64,000 nt of DNA from Ooceraea biroi (Eukaryota; Arthropoda; Insecta; Hymenoptera; Formicidae). The notes under the pieces were generated by a model. The model saw only the letters and a list, made by a program, of their open reading frames with translations, did not search any database and was not told where the DNA came from. The stretch is from positions 10,912,833 through 10,976,832 of the forward strand of contig NC_039513.1 of the NCBI RefSeq assembly GCF_003672135.1, given 5' to 3'. Below are positions 23,427 through 38,600 of the stretch, piece after piece. Each line of letters opens with the position of its first letter. Within the stretch, counting starts at the first letter, position 1. Both the position numbers and the translations under genes were made by a program.

Positions 23427-26400
23427 ATGACTACGGTGCGCACCATACCCTCGGACAAGGTGAGTCTTCTTCTCTCTCTTTCTGTCGTGCATACATGCGT
23501 CTGTCATGTCAATCTCTCTCCCTTTCTTCCTTTCTCTCCTCGTCTCTCTTTGCGCGTCTCTTGTCATCGGTTTATCTGACGTGTCTACCGCACCCTCTAC
23601 TGCATCCTCCCCCTTTTACTCTCCCGCGTCGTCCTACGTCGTCCTCTGCGAGGACGGACGGACGGAGGAGAGGATCCACCTTCTTTCTCGCCTCCTTCCC
23701 GCCTCCACCCCCGCAGCCTCTTCCTCCACCTCCACCTCCTCCTACTTCTGCATTTCCTGCTCCTTCTCCTCCCGCCATCTCCCCACGCGTCCTCCCCCGT
23801 GCGAAACCTTTTGCGCCGTCGTCGGGAAACTCGGAGATACGTCGAACGTGACACTTCACGGATCCGTCAGCCCGCGAGAATTACGCGGGGCGGTGAGGAG
23901 GAATGGGAAGGGGGGGGAGGAGGAGTACATCCCGTCTTTCTCGCGGGATACGGTATCTCGCTCGGGTATTTCGGAAGTGAGCTCGAGGCCGACGGAACGA
24001 GATAAAAATGTGCAAACACCATAAAAGCGGGGAGGACAAAGCTGCATGCGGAGAAAAGACATCTTAACCTCTAAACGTACGGCGTTGATCGTCGATCAAT
24101 TCATCGGGACGTCGTCGTCGAACGGCAGGTGGGGAGGGAATGCTGCTGTCTCGTCGTGTCTGTAGCTCGAAATAATCAAGATTCCCCCGGAGTCGCCTTG
24201 ACACTTGCAGCAGCGGCCAGCGCGAGAGACGCGCCGCAAGAGCACGCAAAAAGAAAGATCGTCAAGAAGGCGAGCGCGATAAGAGGCACGAAAAAACGCA
24301 CGAAAAAACGCACGAAAAAACGCACGAAATTGCCCGCGCCGGGAAACATCGTCCGCTCCGGCTCTGGCTAAATGAATGAATGAATGCGCCTCTTGTTTGT
24401 TTATCGCGTTGTTGTCGCGTAGACTCGCTATGACAGCTGATAAGTCCGTCGCCGGCGTTATCGCAATTGTACGCGGAATGCATTCGCGTCCCCCGTCCCG
24501 CCCCCTCGTTGCGATCGAGCTCTTTTTAATTTCCTCGCCATCATTCTCATCGTCGTCATCATCATCGTTGTCATCATTGTTGCGTTCGTCCGTCCACTCG
24601 CGCGGCGTTTGGCATTGATCTCCATTAGACGGATGAAACTTTGAATCGAGTGGCGTCATTTAGCGCTAAACGCGACAGCTGTAATAAATGCGGATTGCCG
24701 GGACCTCCGTTGCTTTCGTAACGAAACGCGTCCTACGCTCCGTGGCTGTCACTACGTTTCCCCTCGCCTCTCTTTCTCTCACTCTCTATCTCTGCTGTGA
24801 TTCTTTTTCTCTCCCTCCCCCGCATCCCCGGCTGCGATCGTTTTTCCACGTTGCCGCACCGTTGTCTTCTGTTCTCCATTCATACGTTCGGCGCGATTGA
24901 TTAAACGCGTTAAATTAAGCGCGATGAATTTTTTCGCCGGTCGCATTCATCCTCGTCGTCATCGTCGTCGTTATTGTCGTTGGGTCGTTGTTGCGAGAGA
25001 TTGCACGGCCGTGTTTAATGTTGAACACGACGCAACGAGGACACATCGAATAGACGCATAGATGCATACATGCACACACCCTCGCGTTTGGCGCGAATAA
25101 ACTCGGAGGAATAATAAACGTGATGCCGAATGTCGATTCCTCGACGCGGCACTCGCGCCCGTTGTCGTGTTAATAAAAAGTCGTTAATTGAAAATCGCAT
25201 TTGTTCACCCGAAAAGGAAAATCACAGTTCCAGGGAAACGCGAATGTTATTTCCCGGGATGGATACGTAATTAACGCTGCTGCACAGTCGGATAGATCTC
25301 AATTTGCGGGAGCTTAATGACACGCTTGTTGGACGTTACTGTCGTGCAAAGATTTAACATGTCATTAATGATTCTCGCGACTTGAAAATCATTCCTGGGA
25401 AATTCAGGTCGGCGTATATAAATGAAGCTTGTTCAGGAATGAAAAAAAAGGGAAACGGTCGCCTTCATATCAAATGTGCTCGCGATTTCATCAAAAAAAA
25501 GCGCATAGGAAAAAGACCACGCGTCACTTTACGTGAGACGTGATCTTTGAATCTTACTCACCTTCGAATGATGCGAACGGTTATTAGTTTGCGCGGAAAA
25601 GGTTGATTGCGAATAATATTATTGAATAAATTCGGATAAACTTGAATATATTAGGAGTGTGATTTAGTTTTGAGGGTTTTGCAACAGATGGCTGTAGTGT
25701 CAGTTTGTTCCAATAGCTGTTTCCGACAACTGTTGTTTCTTACAGTCTTGACATTATCCATGACATTTAGTAGCATTATAGCAATAGATGCGATAACAGT
25801 CGTGTTTATATCATCGTAAAAATGCAACTTCCGAAACAGCATTTTCGACATGCATTGCTTTTGTTTTTTAATCAAAACAAAACTGCGACTGACGGTTATA
25901 GAATTCTTGTGGAAACTTATGGTGATTCTGCCCCATCAATTAAGGACAAAGAACGCTCGGGACAACCAAGAAAGCTTGAAAATGCAGATTTGCAAGCATT
26001 ATTGCACGAAAATCCAACAGAATCCACTTCAGAACTTGCCAGAGCATTAAACGTTGATCGTACAACAGTTACGAAACATTTACATGAAATGGGAAAAATT
26101 CAGAAAGAAGGGAAATGGGTTCGACATGAATTATCGGAAAGTGCCATTGCGAACCATTTCGTTGATCGCCAGGCAAAAAAAGAAGAGTCTTTTGTCTCGG
26201 ATTGTTACTGGCGATGAAAAGTGCATCTATTTTGATAATCCGAAACGCAGAAAATCATGGGTGGATCCAGGCGAACCATCAACATCCACTCCGAGACGCA
26301 ATATTCACGGTTGAAAAGTAATGCTCTGTATTTGGTGGGACAGTGTACTATGAGCTGTTAAATCCGCATGAGACTGTCACGGCTGATCGTTATCGACACC

Positions 26401-29400
26401 AATTGTACAAGTTGAAGCAAGCATTGGACGAAAAACGACCAGCAATTGCGAGTAAACGACGGAAAGTGATTCTTCTTCGTGACAACGCTCGACCTGACGT
26501 TGCGTTATCAATGAAACAAACACTATTAGAGCTCGAATGGCAAGTCTTCTCCGGACATTGCTCCATGCGATTATTATTTGTTCCGGTGGATGCAACACGC
26601 TTTAGAGGATACAGACTTTGATAATTTGGAAGAAGTGCGAAAATTCGTCGACGAATGGATCAACTGAAAAGAAGAGTGATTTTATCGTGGTGGAATCGAT
26701 CTCTTGCCAGAAAGATGGGAAACAGTTATAGAAAACGAAGGAAAATATTTGGATTAAGGTATTCATTCATTATCATATTTAAATACATGCGTTTTTGAGC
26801 AAAAAAACCCTCAAAACTAAATTGTTATAATCAAAACTTGAAATCGTCGAAATGTCATTGATATTCTCAAGCCGGAATGTTTCAAAGTATTCCCTAGAGC
26901 CAAAAAAGTGCACAAACAAAGTCAGCTGTTTCCAAACGCTATTTTTAATATATTACCACACTTGCAATCGAGGTTGATCGACCTGATCGATCGCAGGTTG
27001 CTCCGTTATACTTTTACTTGTTTCTGTTCGCATGGATTTTTCCGCGGAGTGTTACGACGGAACACGATGCCATCAAAAGGAAAGTCTGCCACCGGATTTC
27101 ACTCTATTATCATACTTTCAGAAATGAATATTTCCAGAGAGCCTCCTGATTACGGGCTAGATCCACGACGGATAACAATGCTCGCGAGCGCATCAGCGCC
27201 GTTTCTCATCGCGTACTCGGTCGACGACTCCTTAACGTAATATTCAAGAATTAAAGGCTTTACGTATCTTCCCGTTAGATATCTGTGGACGTAATTAAAG
27301 TGTCAGATGAATCTTTCATAAAGGCTTTACAGTCCACTTGCGGAGCGATTCTGTAATAACGTCGCGTAACGCGCTCACGTTCTTGTAAATCTAAATGTGC
27401 AATCAACGTCTCGTTACAAATAAATGCCCTACGTAAGACTTACATGCATATTTGCTGCATACGGAAAAAAGTAATGCTTCTTGCATACTGAAGCATTTTC
27501 AATGAATCTTAATTTAAGTCTTGATACCTAAAAAATATCGCTATGTAAATTACAAATGATGTCTCGCCGGTAAATTCCGCTGAAGGAAAGCAAGAGAGAG
27601 AGAAAGAGAGGGAGAGAGGGAGAGATCGATTATGAGCTTCGTAAAAGTCCAGTACGACGATGCTACAAGCAGGTCACAAAGAGCTTCAAAAATGGGAATG
27701 GGATTTGATCTCCTTCTGAAAACGCACGATGTCGCGTCCGATAGCCGAACGCGGCGGATTATTCACACGATACTCGTGCGACATCGGTGCCTTTTAAACC
27801 GGAAGGGAAAAAGGAGCGGGTGCATGAGTCATGTCCGGCCGCGGGATATCTTCTCGCGCGAATTGTATTATTCAAGGCGAACGCGTGCACAACGTGTATC
27901 GCCTTTTGTTCGCGGCCAAGGCTGGATGTCGTACGGGCGGAGGGGAAGAGAGACAGAGACGGATAAACAGACGGTCAGTCAGTAATCGAGTCTGCATTTC
28001 CGAGCGCCGACTCGCGCCGATTTCTTTCGGCTTGCACTCTCGTTCGCGATGATTTCGCGGTTACTGTACTCGCGCGCGGCGTGGACAATTCGCAATTGTA
28101 ATTATAATTCACACTCTGTTTCGCACGGTCATCCTAGATACCGTTCTGGCGCAACTAAGAACTAGAAAACGCGCCGTTTCGTGTCCCCCGGCGCGTAACA
28201 AAATTTCGCTCGCGCGGAATCGCTGCTCGCGTGAGATTCTTCGAAGATTGCGAACGCGACTGTCCAAATAATCGAGCGATTTCAGTGTAACCGAGCAATC
28301 AATCCGCTCTGTTCACAGTCGCAATTACGCCTTGTTACGCCGGTATCAAGGATAGATTGCTAATTTGCCCGCGATTAATCGTGGGACGCTTCCACTTATC
28401 CGCATCACGGTCGTAATCGAATCGCGTGTTTCGTTCGAGAAATCCAATGGGAGAAAAAAGAGGAAAAGAAAGAAAGAGAGAAGAGATGTTTTTTTATTTA
28501 TTTATTTTTTTTAAATTAAATGTAGCCGAAATAATTTGGTGCGCGCGCGGCAGCGTTCCATGCATTTTTCTACAACGCCCGTTTCACCGTGAAATGCATA
28601 CCAGCGTTTTCCGCAGTATCGCTCGGATTTTCTAGATTGCTGCCGATCGCGCACGTGCGCTCGATGCAGGCGCAGGTGCGGGCCGCATAGTCCGCAATTC
28701 TCTTCTCTCTCTTCCTTTCTATCTCTCTTTTTGCTCTCTTTTTCTGTCTCTCTTTCTCCAACCCTCGTTCGTTTTCGGGGATGCAAAAGAATTCCTGCAA
28801 CTTACGTATGAATGGGAATGAAATCGTAATGGACCGCGTTTTTCGATACTTGGTACAGCGCGTCCGGCCGTATAAATCTCGCGAGCATGCCGCCCGGCGT
28901 CGTCGTTCCTCGATAAATAACTAAAAACTATTTTCACATAGCCGAGAGTAAACGTTTGTGCGCGGCAGTGTGCGTGCGTCGCTCGTGTCGTACGTGCATG
29001 CACGTATTCGTCGTCGTGCGGCGAACGATAGATGTTCCGAGGTACGTAAATGCACTGTGTAAACGCGCTGACGGGGGCGAGGGACGCAAGGATAACGCCG
29101 ACGAGATCCTCCATATTTCACGGTAACTGCGTTAAACAAACATCCACGCGAGTAGTGATCGGGATCACTACAGCTGTCGCAATCACGCGTGTATGTGCGC
29201 GTATGCGATCGGTCTGGCCTGGTCGGTAACGATCTACTTAACACGAGACGAGCAGCAGGTGCGGACCCGCTCGCAAATAATTCGCGATATCACTCGGACG
29301 TATGGACGCGGTAATTGCGGCCTTTCAGTTTCGGAGATCCTATGGAGGATGTCCCGCGAGGGTGCACCGTCAAATAAACGCTTCAAGAGAACAGGAGGAT

Positions 29401-32400
29401 GGGAGTATGACTTTTACTGAAAATTAAACGCAAATTTTGCACTAAATTTTATTATACGCATTGATTAAGTTACTTCCAACCGTGGAACGGGATCCATGAT
29501 TTGTCGATTGTCGATCCAAGATTTATCGTGAGAGATTTATGGTGACATTTCTCTCTCCTGTGCGAAACAAGCTTTATCTGGTTTGCATATATTGTATAAT
29601 ATTTTGAGCCGTTCGCTCCGATACACGATATCCGTATTTCATTTGTCTGCATTAGACACGAATATTTTCTCTTAGTTTCGTACAGAATTTCGGCCCGCCT
29701 GAGTTTTCCATAAAAAATCCTGCCGGTCCTCGATCGAATTCGGCTGTCTTGAATTTTCGGAAAATGTTCGATCTCATTTCCCATCGGCCATAATCGCGGC
29801 TCGCTGATCACACTTTAATGTCTTCGTTGAATGACTAAACGTGCAGTTCTACGTCATCGCGATGAAGTCAATCATCATCATCGGTGGCGAGTTGACAACG
29901 TCGTTTATCGCGAGGACACGATTGCAAATCGGATTTCGATAACGCGCAGGAGTAAAATCGGACAATAGGTGTCGGCTTATCTTATCGGCGATCTTGCAGA
30001 GAACGGTAACGCTAACGACGCGTGAGAAAAAGAGTGTGGAAGGAGAAAGGAACTGGTGGATGTGGGCAGACAAAGACTTTCGATATCGCGTCAGCGAGAA
30101 TGAGTGTAATTGGTTACACGACACGCTGGTGGCTCGTAACCGGCACGCTACTGTTGACGAGCGATTCTGTGACGATGCAAGTCCGTACAAAGGATTTTTC
30201 TCTCAAATATAGTCTTGCTGGCGAATTTTCGAATCTCTTCTTCTTCGAGAGTTCTAACGATTTCTCGTTCTGATACTCAAAGTGATGGGATAGAAGGAGA
30301 TCTTGGAACGGTAGCTGTCTCAGCTGTTCGTGGATCAAAATATCTGTATTATTAATTTTCTTGAGGAGGGGATATTGCGAAAACGCGGAGCTGACAAGCT
30401 TCCCCGAGCACTCGCGTTACAATATAATAATTACAAAATTTAGTCACGTTAATTATGTTAAAGAGGCATTGCTAATTGATCGCGCGACTATTTATCGACG
30501 TACACGTCACGCCAATCTCGCGGTTTGCGCAACAAGAACGCAACGGGAACGAACGACTTGCGGTTGTCCGCAAGTGCGTGTTTATTGTTCGCCGCAAATC
30601 TACCGATCGAAATCGATAATAACGTACTCGTGGCATACTCGTGAAAGGCGAGATTCGCGACGACTGTTGCAACCGTCGCCCCCGTCGCAACTCAGCCTCG
30701 TCCCAGAATCAAGGATCCGTGGATTTCGCGAGGCGGCCAGCTTCCCGATTGCGAAGCAAGATGAGGAGAGCGAGCGATCGGCGAGCAACAGCCGCAACGT
30801 AATCTCCACCATGACCAAACCGGATATACGATGCACACGATATTGCATTTCGGAAATCATGATCGAGCCTCGCGCGAATTAATTACGATATCATACAGTT
30901 GATACCGATCAGTCGATACGATAACACTTTTATCGTAATCGTTAAGATCCGAGGTCACTCGTCGATGCTCGTGACAGCGAGATTTGCGATAGCGAAACTA
31001 AAGATAATTCGAGACGGAGATAAAGGTGCACACGTTATCGTATAAGAAGAGAAATGCCGATAGACGTAAATATAGCACGTGAATAGTCTCTCTTGCCGTG
31101 TTCTTGATTAAATCTTGTTATCGAGGCTTGGGATAACCGGCTCGGAGACGAAATGGAAACCAGATCAAGCATGAGAGGAGGAACGAGAAAGGGAGAAGGG
31201 AAAAGAAGATGAGGGAAAGACTAAAGCTGATACTTTTAACGCTTCTAATGCGACACGTGACACGTGCACTTGGAATCCGATCCACAGACGTCGAGAAGTT
31301 ACGTAAAAGTGTCGCCCAGTTTTGCATTAATCTCCTGGCTGCAACCCTCTCTCATTGCAGCGGTGCAGCGACCGCGAGGAAGTTGACGGTTTGAGGGGGG
31401 TAGGCGTAGCGGCGATGAACTGTCTCGTTCGGGCGATATTTCGAAATATCGCGACGAAATTTGTCCGTGTGTCCGCGGCAAATATGGCCACGTGAAAATA
31501 TATCGGACGTTGGATATCGTATTTGTATTTGCGGACCGTGTGTGCGTATCGAGCGATATTCGATTCTGATGAATATTGAGCGGGACCGGTTATAAGCGCC
31601 GAAGTAGTCGAAGATTTACAATGACGGGTCGAAAATATTCTGCACCCTGTGCAGAATATCTCTCTACTTGCTGATGATGGCACGTTTTTACGCGTGTTTA
31701 CGGCAAAACGAACGAGGAAAATTATATGCGACGGTGTTGTTGAGCGAGGCGTGAGAAGACACTTACCAAGGTGTACGTCTCAAGTGGATGCGATTTATTA
31801 TACAGCGATTAATTTTTTTGCATGCAAATCCGAGTGCCACGTCGAGTGTGTGATGCAACTTGAGAGATCAAAGAGACGAGGTTCGAGTGACAAACGCGAC
31901 GCATTAATATAAGACAGCGTCGAGATAAGTTATCGCGCGAGGATCGTGTGTCGCGGGTAAAACGCATCGCGGTAATTTCGGAGGAAAATTCGAAGATCCC
32001 GACGATACACGACGATACACGACGATACACGACGAGGCAGGAAGTAATCGGGGCGAGAGGAAGAAGAGAAATAAAACCGAAGGGAGAAGGGAAAAAGCCG
32101 CTCGCGAGGCATTAACGAGAAAAGCTTTCCGAGCGGATGGCTGAGAGTTAGGTGGGATTTATGGCCGTACCGAATCGTCGGCGTGAAGTAGCGTGGCTCC
32201 GCTCGCGAAAGGAGGAAATCAATTCGAAAGCTCCTACGAGAGGAGAAGCAAGACCTGCCGGAAGTCGCAAATCTGTCGCCACCTGAGAAGCAGCGGGTGC
32301 GAGATCCGCCGATAGCGCGCGTAATTCCGGAAAAAAAGGAGATGTGGAGGGAAGAGGGGTAACGGGCACCGCGTGCGACGCGGGATCCGTTTTTAAAGTT

Positions 32401-35400
32401 CGCTAACTCCTCCTCCCGAGCCAGCTGGGAGCGAAACGGTCGCTGACATTGTCGGATATCTGTACACGGTGTCCTGGACCGTTACCGGATGTCCTTTCAG
32501 CCGGGCGTACTAAAAGCTGCTTTGACAAAACAGCGGCCGCTCCGTTGTCGAGGCACCGACTCGACGAGTCGTACTGGAAGTCAAAGCGCGGTCACAAACT
32601 GAAAGAGGAGAGAACCAATTTTCACTTTGAATTGCGTCGGAGAAGAGCATTGTGCGAACTCGGAGGCTGTACAAAAAATCCCCAAAAATTAATTATAATA
32701 ATACCGCGAACGATGCTAATTCCGAAAAATCCGCTCGGCGGGATTAAAACATTTCCGACGAGCAAAGTCTTCAAACAGATAACGAAATCGCGACGAGCCG
32801 ACAAGTAGATAGCAAAGTTTTATTTTGCCCGTGGCCTTAACGCCAGCTTAATTTACGATTCAATGTCATGTTCGTTATCGAGATTGTTCAACAGGAGAAA
32901 TTAGGAGAGGTTGCGACAAGCTGTCGGTGGTTTTCGCAGAGATCGCGAGTCAAAAACAACTGACGCACACCCCGAAAATTGTCGATAAATCAACATTGTG
33001 AGGGAAACTGCGTGGAAAACACTCGCAAGAGTCAAGAGAAGTCGGGCGGCGTGTTGTTACGTGGCTGTGTGCCGGCACGTTGTATAAACTGTGCCTTAAT
33101 CGAAACCGCGTGCCGGTGCCAAAAATTCTGACGACGCCAGAAAGCCACATTGCCTGGTACGAGAGGGAAACGATTCGAATTTGGGTTTATCGATAAGTTA
33201 AGTGCGTTTCGTGGCAACAATTTCGGGATCCATCGGATTTTTGCCATGATCGCGCGCCTCTGCGAGCAGGGATCGTGCCAGGCCGAGCGCGAAGATAATC
33301 GTTTTGTCCGTTAGACAATCTCTGTGGCGGTACCCCCGACCTGAACGACTCGACACGGCGAAATCCACGCCAAAAAATGCCGGCTGAACTGCGCCCTGCG
33401 ATGGCACAGATTTTCCGAATCCCTCGGAGCCCATCGATCGCTCTTTCGGCCGTTGCCCCGTCACGTGGAAAGCGAATCGCCCGAGCACAGACATACGGTA
33501 AACGGTAGAGTCGCGTTCTGCACACCCGGTGGCTGCAAAGGGCTCATCAGAGCACGAAAAGGCGTCCTCGGAGAACGTTGCTGAAAAAAGAGCGCTCGCG
33601 ACGTTGAATTCTCAATGATCCCTCGACAGGATCACTCGAAGCATGCTGTTTAGCTGGATAGACTAGGATTCTGCTGGAGGAATCGCGAGCGTTCGGCAGA
33701 TTCCTCTCGGTTAAAAAATGCCCAGAGAGTTACGTTGAAAGAGAGAACGTGGATTTGACAGTCGCTGGTCCGATTAGCCGATCGCGCGTTTTCACGGGAA
33801 ATTGATTCCGCGGAGAATTTTCCAGTCTGACGGGAACCTGTCGTTGACGTGTTCGACGCGCGCTGAAAACACGCTCGGAGCTCTTCCCACGCGGATAATT
33901 GGCGGATCGCCGGGATCGAGAGATTCGCAACGATCTAGTGAAAGTGAGGCTGCTTGTTGTTCAGGCCGCAATGGTATCGATGATCTCAGACAATCGTGTT
34001 CGGCCATCGTGTTGCGTCTCGTTGTATCCGCCATGAATTATTCGATGAATTGCAGTCGGCAACGTGGCGACGAGACGAGACGGGAATAAGGAAGCTCTTT
34101 CACTTTTCCCTCGCGCTCGCACGGTTTCTTACCGCGTTAAGTCAAGTTAAGCAAGGAAACAATCCCGCCCCATGTTCGAGCGCGCGATTATTATCTCGCG
34201 CTCGCATGAGATTGTATTAATCACCCCGTGTATGCGGACCGATGCACTGGCAGGAATGTGCCACTACTATCACCACGTGGAGCACAGAAACAGCGCCGGA
34301 AAACTTACGTAATTCTTCTTGTTCGCCATTGTCTCGTTAATCATCCATGAAGGATCCAAGCTGAAAAAGAATTCTATGTGAGGTGGGTGATAAATGTTAT
34401 TATGTGTAGAAAATGTGAAATACAGTGTTTAAAATTTAAACTTTAGATACTGGATTTTATTGTTGTGTGCGATAAGTGTTAAGTACAAAATGCCAAGTTT
34501 TACTTATTACCGTGGCACACTTTTTTAGAAAGAACTCCCAGGCGTGTTAACTGCACTGCAGCCTTATCGGGCTCGTTGCTGCGAAGTATCGTCGTAATTT
34601 CTGCTAAACTTCTTCGCGGACGAGGCGAACCTTTTCACCCCTAATGGAAGCGGAAAAGGAAAAGGATTCGTCACTGTCGGAAATGACTCTTGCTTCTCCT
34701 TCACCGTCACGGCTTCCTCCTTTTGCGACGGGGTGTCATCACACGTCCAACATCTCAAGATCTTCGCCTGTGCGCGTCTCGAGTCTTCCTGAAATAGCAT
34801 ACTTTACTTCATCGATCAGTCTCGTCGTCTTTGCTCCTCTTCTTGACAAGGCCGGGGGTCGAGGTTAACCCCTCCGTCGTCTTCTCCAGGATTGCTCCGA
34901 TTGAAATGCCCCGCTTTCATCGTCCCGATAATCGCGCAGTCGATAGCAAACTCCTCGTGCCCTAAATTTCCACAGATTTGATTATTCACGACGCACAATT
35001 CTGTATTAATAATCGTTATCAAGTATGATTAACTCTTTGATCCCAGGCACGACAGCGCTTCGCACAAAAAGCTCAATTTTAAAAAGATTTCAGCCTTTTT
35101 TTCGGAGTTTTATTCTTTGATGCATGTGAGCGAGTGACTGTTCTCTGGGATCGGATAATTGCAATTGCTCTCTTACGGTCGTTTATAATTAGAATGGCGA
35201 TTTTATAATTTTACGTGAATTGTAACATTGCGTGTTGCACTGCGTTTCTCGACCTCGATTGCCCGCATTTTCTCATTACTCTCATCTGGTTGTATTTTCG
35301 GGGAAGCATCCTTACATCTTCCTCGCCTCGTCGTCGTTGTCGTCTTCCTCTCCTCGGCCAGGAGTTGCTGTTTTGGCACCAGGTCTCGTGAGGTGACGTA

Positions 35401-35597
35401 AGCGTGCTCGTAATTCGTGGCTTACGCGCGATGACGCGCGAAATTCTTGATGGTCGTCGGTGCATTTGTGACGCACGTGGCGGAAATCGATACCGGCACG
35501 AGAAGCGTCTAGCTTTTCGCGGTCTCTCACGACATGCGATGCTATCCACGATCGATTAAAAAAATGTGGTCGCGTTCAAATTTCTCGTAACAAAAGA

Positions 35598-35628
<31 letters not shown>

Positions 35629-38600
35629 AACAATTTCGCCGGTATAATTCTATTGGTCGCAAAAAAATCGCATGTTTTACTATAGGACAAAAATACTCTC
35701 CCGAGTTACAATCGATCGTAATTCGAGTATCCGACCCGCGTCGCGTTATGGTATAGATCGCTAATCGCGCAAATGTTCTCGCGAGAGAAATGCCTCGTGC
35801 TGCCAGTTAAACGTGGCTTCAATGGCGGGGAAAGGTTTCCTTCGGCGATCGATGTCGCGTAAATGATTAAATAAGGACAATTGCATTTGAAGGGACATGA
35901 TGGATGGAAACAGTTTTCATTCACGGGGGAGAGTAAAATTTAATGAGCCACGGTGCATTATTCCAGCGCAACGCTATTTCCGTGCTTGCTTTGCCACCGT
36001 GGTGCGGCATGGAAATTTTTTTCTATTTTTTCCCCTTGTTTTTTTCTTTTTTTTTTACATCATCGCATGCATCCGAACGATCCGTCATCGGTGGAACGGT
36101 CGTTGCTTTTATTGTCGTTCCGCGCGCGGACACAATCGAAACCGCAGCGGCATTGTTTTTCGCGCGCCTACACGCTACGCAGCGTGTCTTTTAGCATCCA
36201 TTAGCGGTCGAACGCGGACCGATTACGCGAGGCGCGTGCACGAATTTACGAGCACCCTGTATATAACGACGGCGACGAGCATGAGTCATATCCGACATAG
36301 CCCTCTCCTCATATTGTCCTCTTTTATCTCGTCTCCTTTTCGTTTTCCTCGACTCTCATAACTCGTCGTGGCACCCCTTGTTGCGGCGGTTGCTCTCCTC
36401 TTTTTTCCCTTGATCTCCGGTGCTTTCACTTTCTTCCTTCCTTTCCCTCCGTCTATCTCTCTCTCTTTTACTTTCTTCAAAAATCAAACGCCAGATTTTA
36501 TGGGCAAAAAATCAGAATTTTCGTCAGCGAGTTACAAGTTTGAAAGACCAAACAAAATCGAGTTTGGCGCGTGCAGATAGATTGATCAGGACGACATTGT
36601 TATCTATATCATCAAGTTTGTGCATCAGGGTTAAGAGAATGTTCTCACGGATGAGATTTTCGCACACGGTCGAGGTAAAATCGAGAACGAGGGTCCTCCA
36701 ATCTTTCTCTCTCCTCTTTCTCGTTAATGCCCGCTGGCACCGGGCGTTGCGATCTATCCGATCCTCGCACTCCAGAACGTCGTTCTCCCACATTAAATAT
36801 AGGCGACCCGGCGCACGACTCTGTCGAGAGAGCCCCGAATGTATTCCGCATACCCTATTCTGTATATTTTCCGCCGCCGCGATTTAGAAGGACTTCCTAC
36901 AGCCAGGTAGCACACTCCATTCACTCGAGAAAGGATCGGGAATGTAACCGAAACGATCCCCGAGAATTCCCCTCGCTCCTGAAAGGCACAATTCGTACAG
37001 CGCTGCGCAAAAGTTTCCGCTCTGCGTATAAAAAAATATGCGACTGCCAATTGACACTTTCTGTATGAAATTAAGAGGCGCTTTGAAAATTCTTAAGGAA
37101 CTTTATTTTTAAGTGACTCTGGAAAAAACTCTAAACCTCAGAACTCTTGAAAGAGAAATTAGAACTCTGATCAGAATCATGGAATCTCAATGTCGGGGTG
37201 TTAACTTTACACACCCGTGTCATCGATGTTCCACGTCAACATCGGGATAGAGACCGTCTTTCTCTTGCGGTCTCATTACGGTATCGCAGAAAATGATTCC
37301 CGCGCATCGATTCGCTGCTCGCATTATAGTGCAGCCGCGCGTTGGTTCTAATCTCGCTCAAGGGTCATTACGGTCGAGAGGAGAAGAGAGAGAGAGAGAC
37401 AGCGAACAGAGTCGGACGTGCATTCGACTCGTGATTCCGAGGTCGTCGTCTTGAACGGATTAAAGCTTCGTTTCCCCGTTCCACCGGTGCGATCGAGGAT
37501 CCCGTCTGATAGGGTCTAAACAGAAAGGCCAATCCAGAAATCCTCCGGGTGAAACCTCCGCTCCACCTCGCGCTGGAGGAAATTTCATTTTGGGGGAGTT
37601 GGGAAAACACCTCCTCGATTCCTTCGTATGAGAGGGAGGATAATTTAAGGGCGCAGATCGAAGCAGCCTGATAACCCCGCGCGACGTTTTATCACCACAA
37701 CGTGAACGGCGTTTTAACGTTATGCGCTTGTTCGTACGTTCCCGCTATCTTCTTTCTCGTCGACCCATCGTACACCCCTCCTATACACCGGCGTGGTAAA
37801 TCGTGGGGCTCACAGTCTGAAAATCGATCCTCAATTTGCCTCGAATCAATGCCCGATGCTCCTAGTGACGAGGAATTATTCTCGGAACCACTTCTGCTAA
37901 TTCGCAACGTTTTGTTAACGTTTCTTTTTGGCACTTTGAATGCTCAATATTTCACGTTCACGCTGATGGTGCTTTGGAATCGGCGTCGCCGCATATAGTA
38001 CCGCTAATTTTACAGATACATACCATCATGCATTATTAACACGGGCTATCATGTAACAGAGAGAGAGAGAGAGGGGGGGGGGAGAGAAAAAGAGAGAGGC
38101 CTTAATGAAGGAATGAGCGCGCGGACGTTCTCGAAATAAATCCGATCACGTCACTCGATCTAAACCGAAATTACCGTCCGCGTGTATCTAGTTCCTTAGC
38201 GTGGCCCGCTAACGGTCCCTCGCGCCTCTCCGTTATTTTCTCTCCGCTGATATCTCGTCGGCGGTAACGTGACCGTACAACGCGGGCGAGCTCCTCGTGC
38301 GAGGCCAGACATTCTAGATTCGCACAATCATCTTCCCTCGAGCTGTACTCGGTTCTACGAGGTATTTCTTCTAAGGTGTTTTCTTCGTTAACAGTCGCGC
38401 TGTGAAGGGCTGCCTGCTCCCAAACAAGCTGGACCATCTCAGATCTTGCTGCGCTCTTAAGCAAGTATTTCCAGCGAAGCGATGATTGTTGAGACACGCA
38501 ATCTGCAAAAGCGCAAGTTTTATTTATTCACGATTGATTAGTTCAATAAATTGTTTATGACCTGTATCAGGCGACCTGGCGGAGAATATCAGAAATATAA

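Noticed and set aside
24096..24659. 187-codon open frame on -
   Set aside because: Composition is driven by ATC/GAT and CACGAAAAAACG repeats; no motif and no splice support.
31998..32036. Short direct repeats considered as a CRISPR-like array
   Set aside because: Only three contiguous 10-bp copies without spacers in a eukaryotic intron; a simple tandem repeat.
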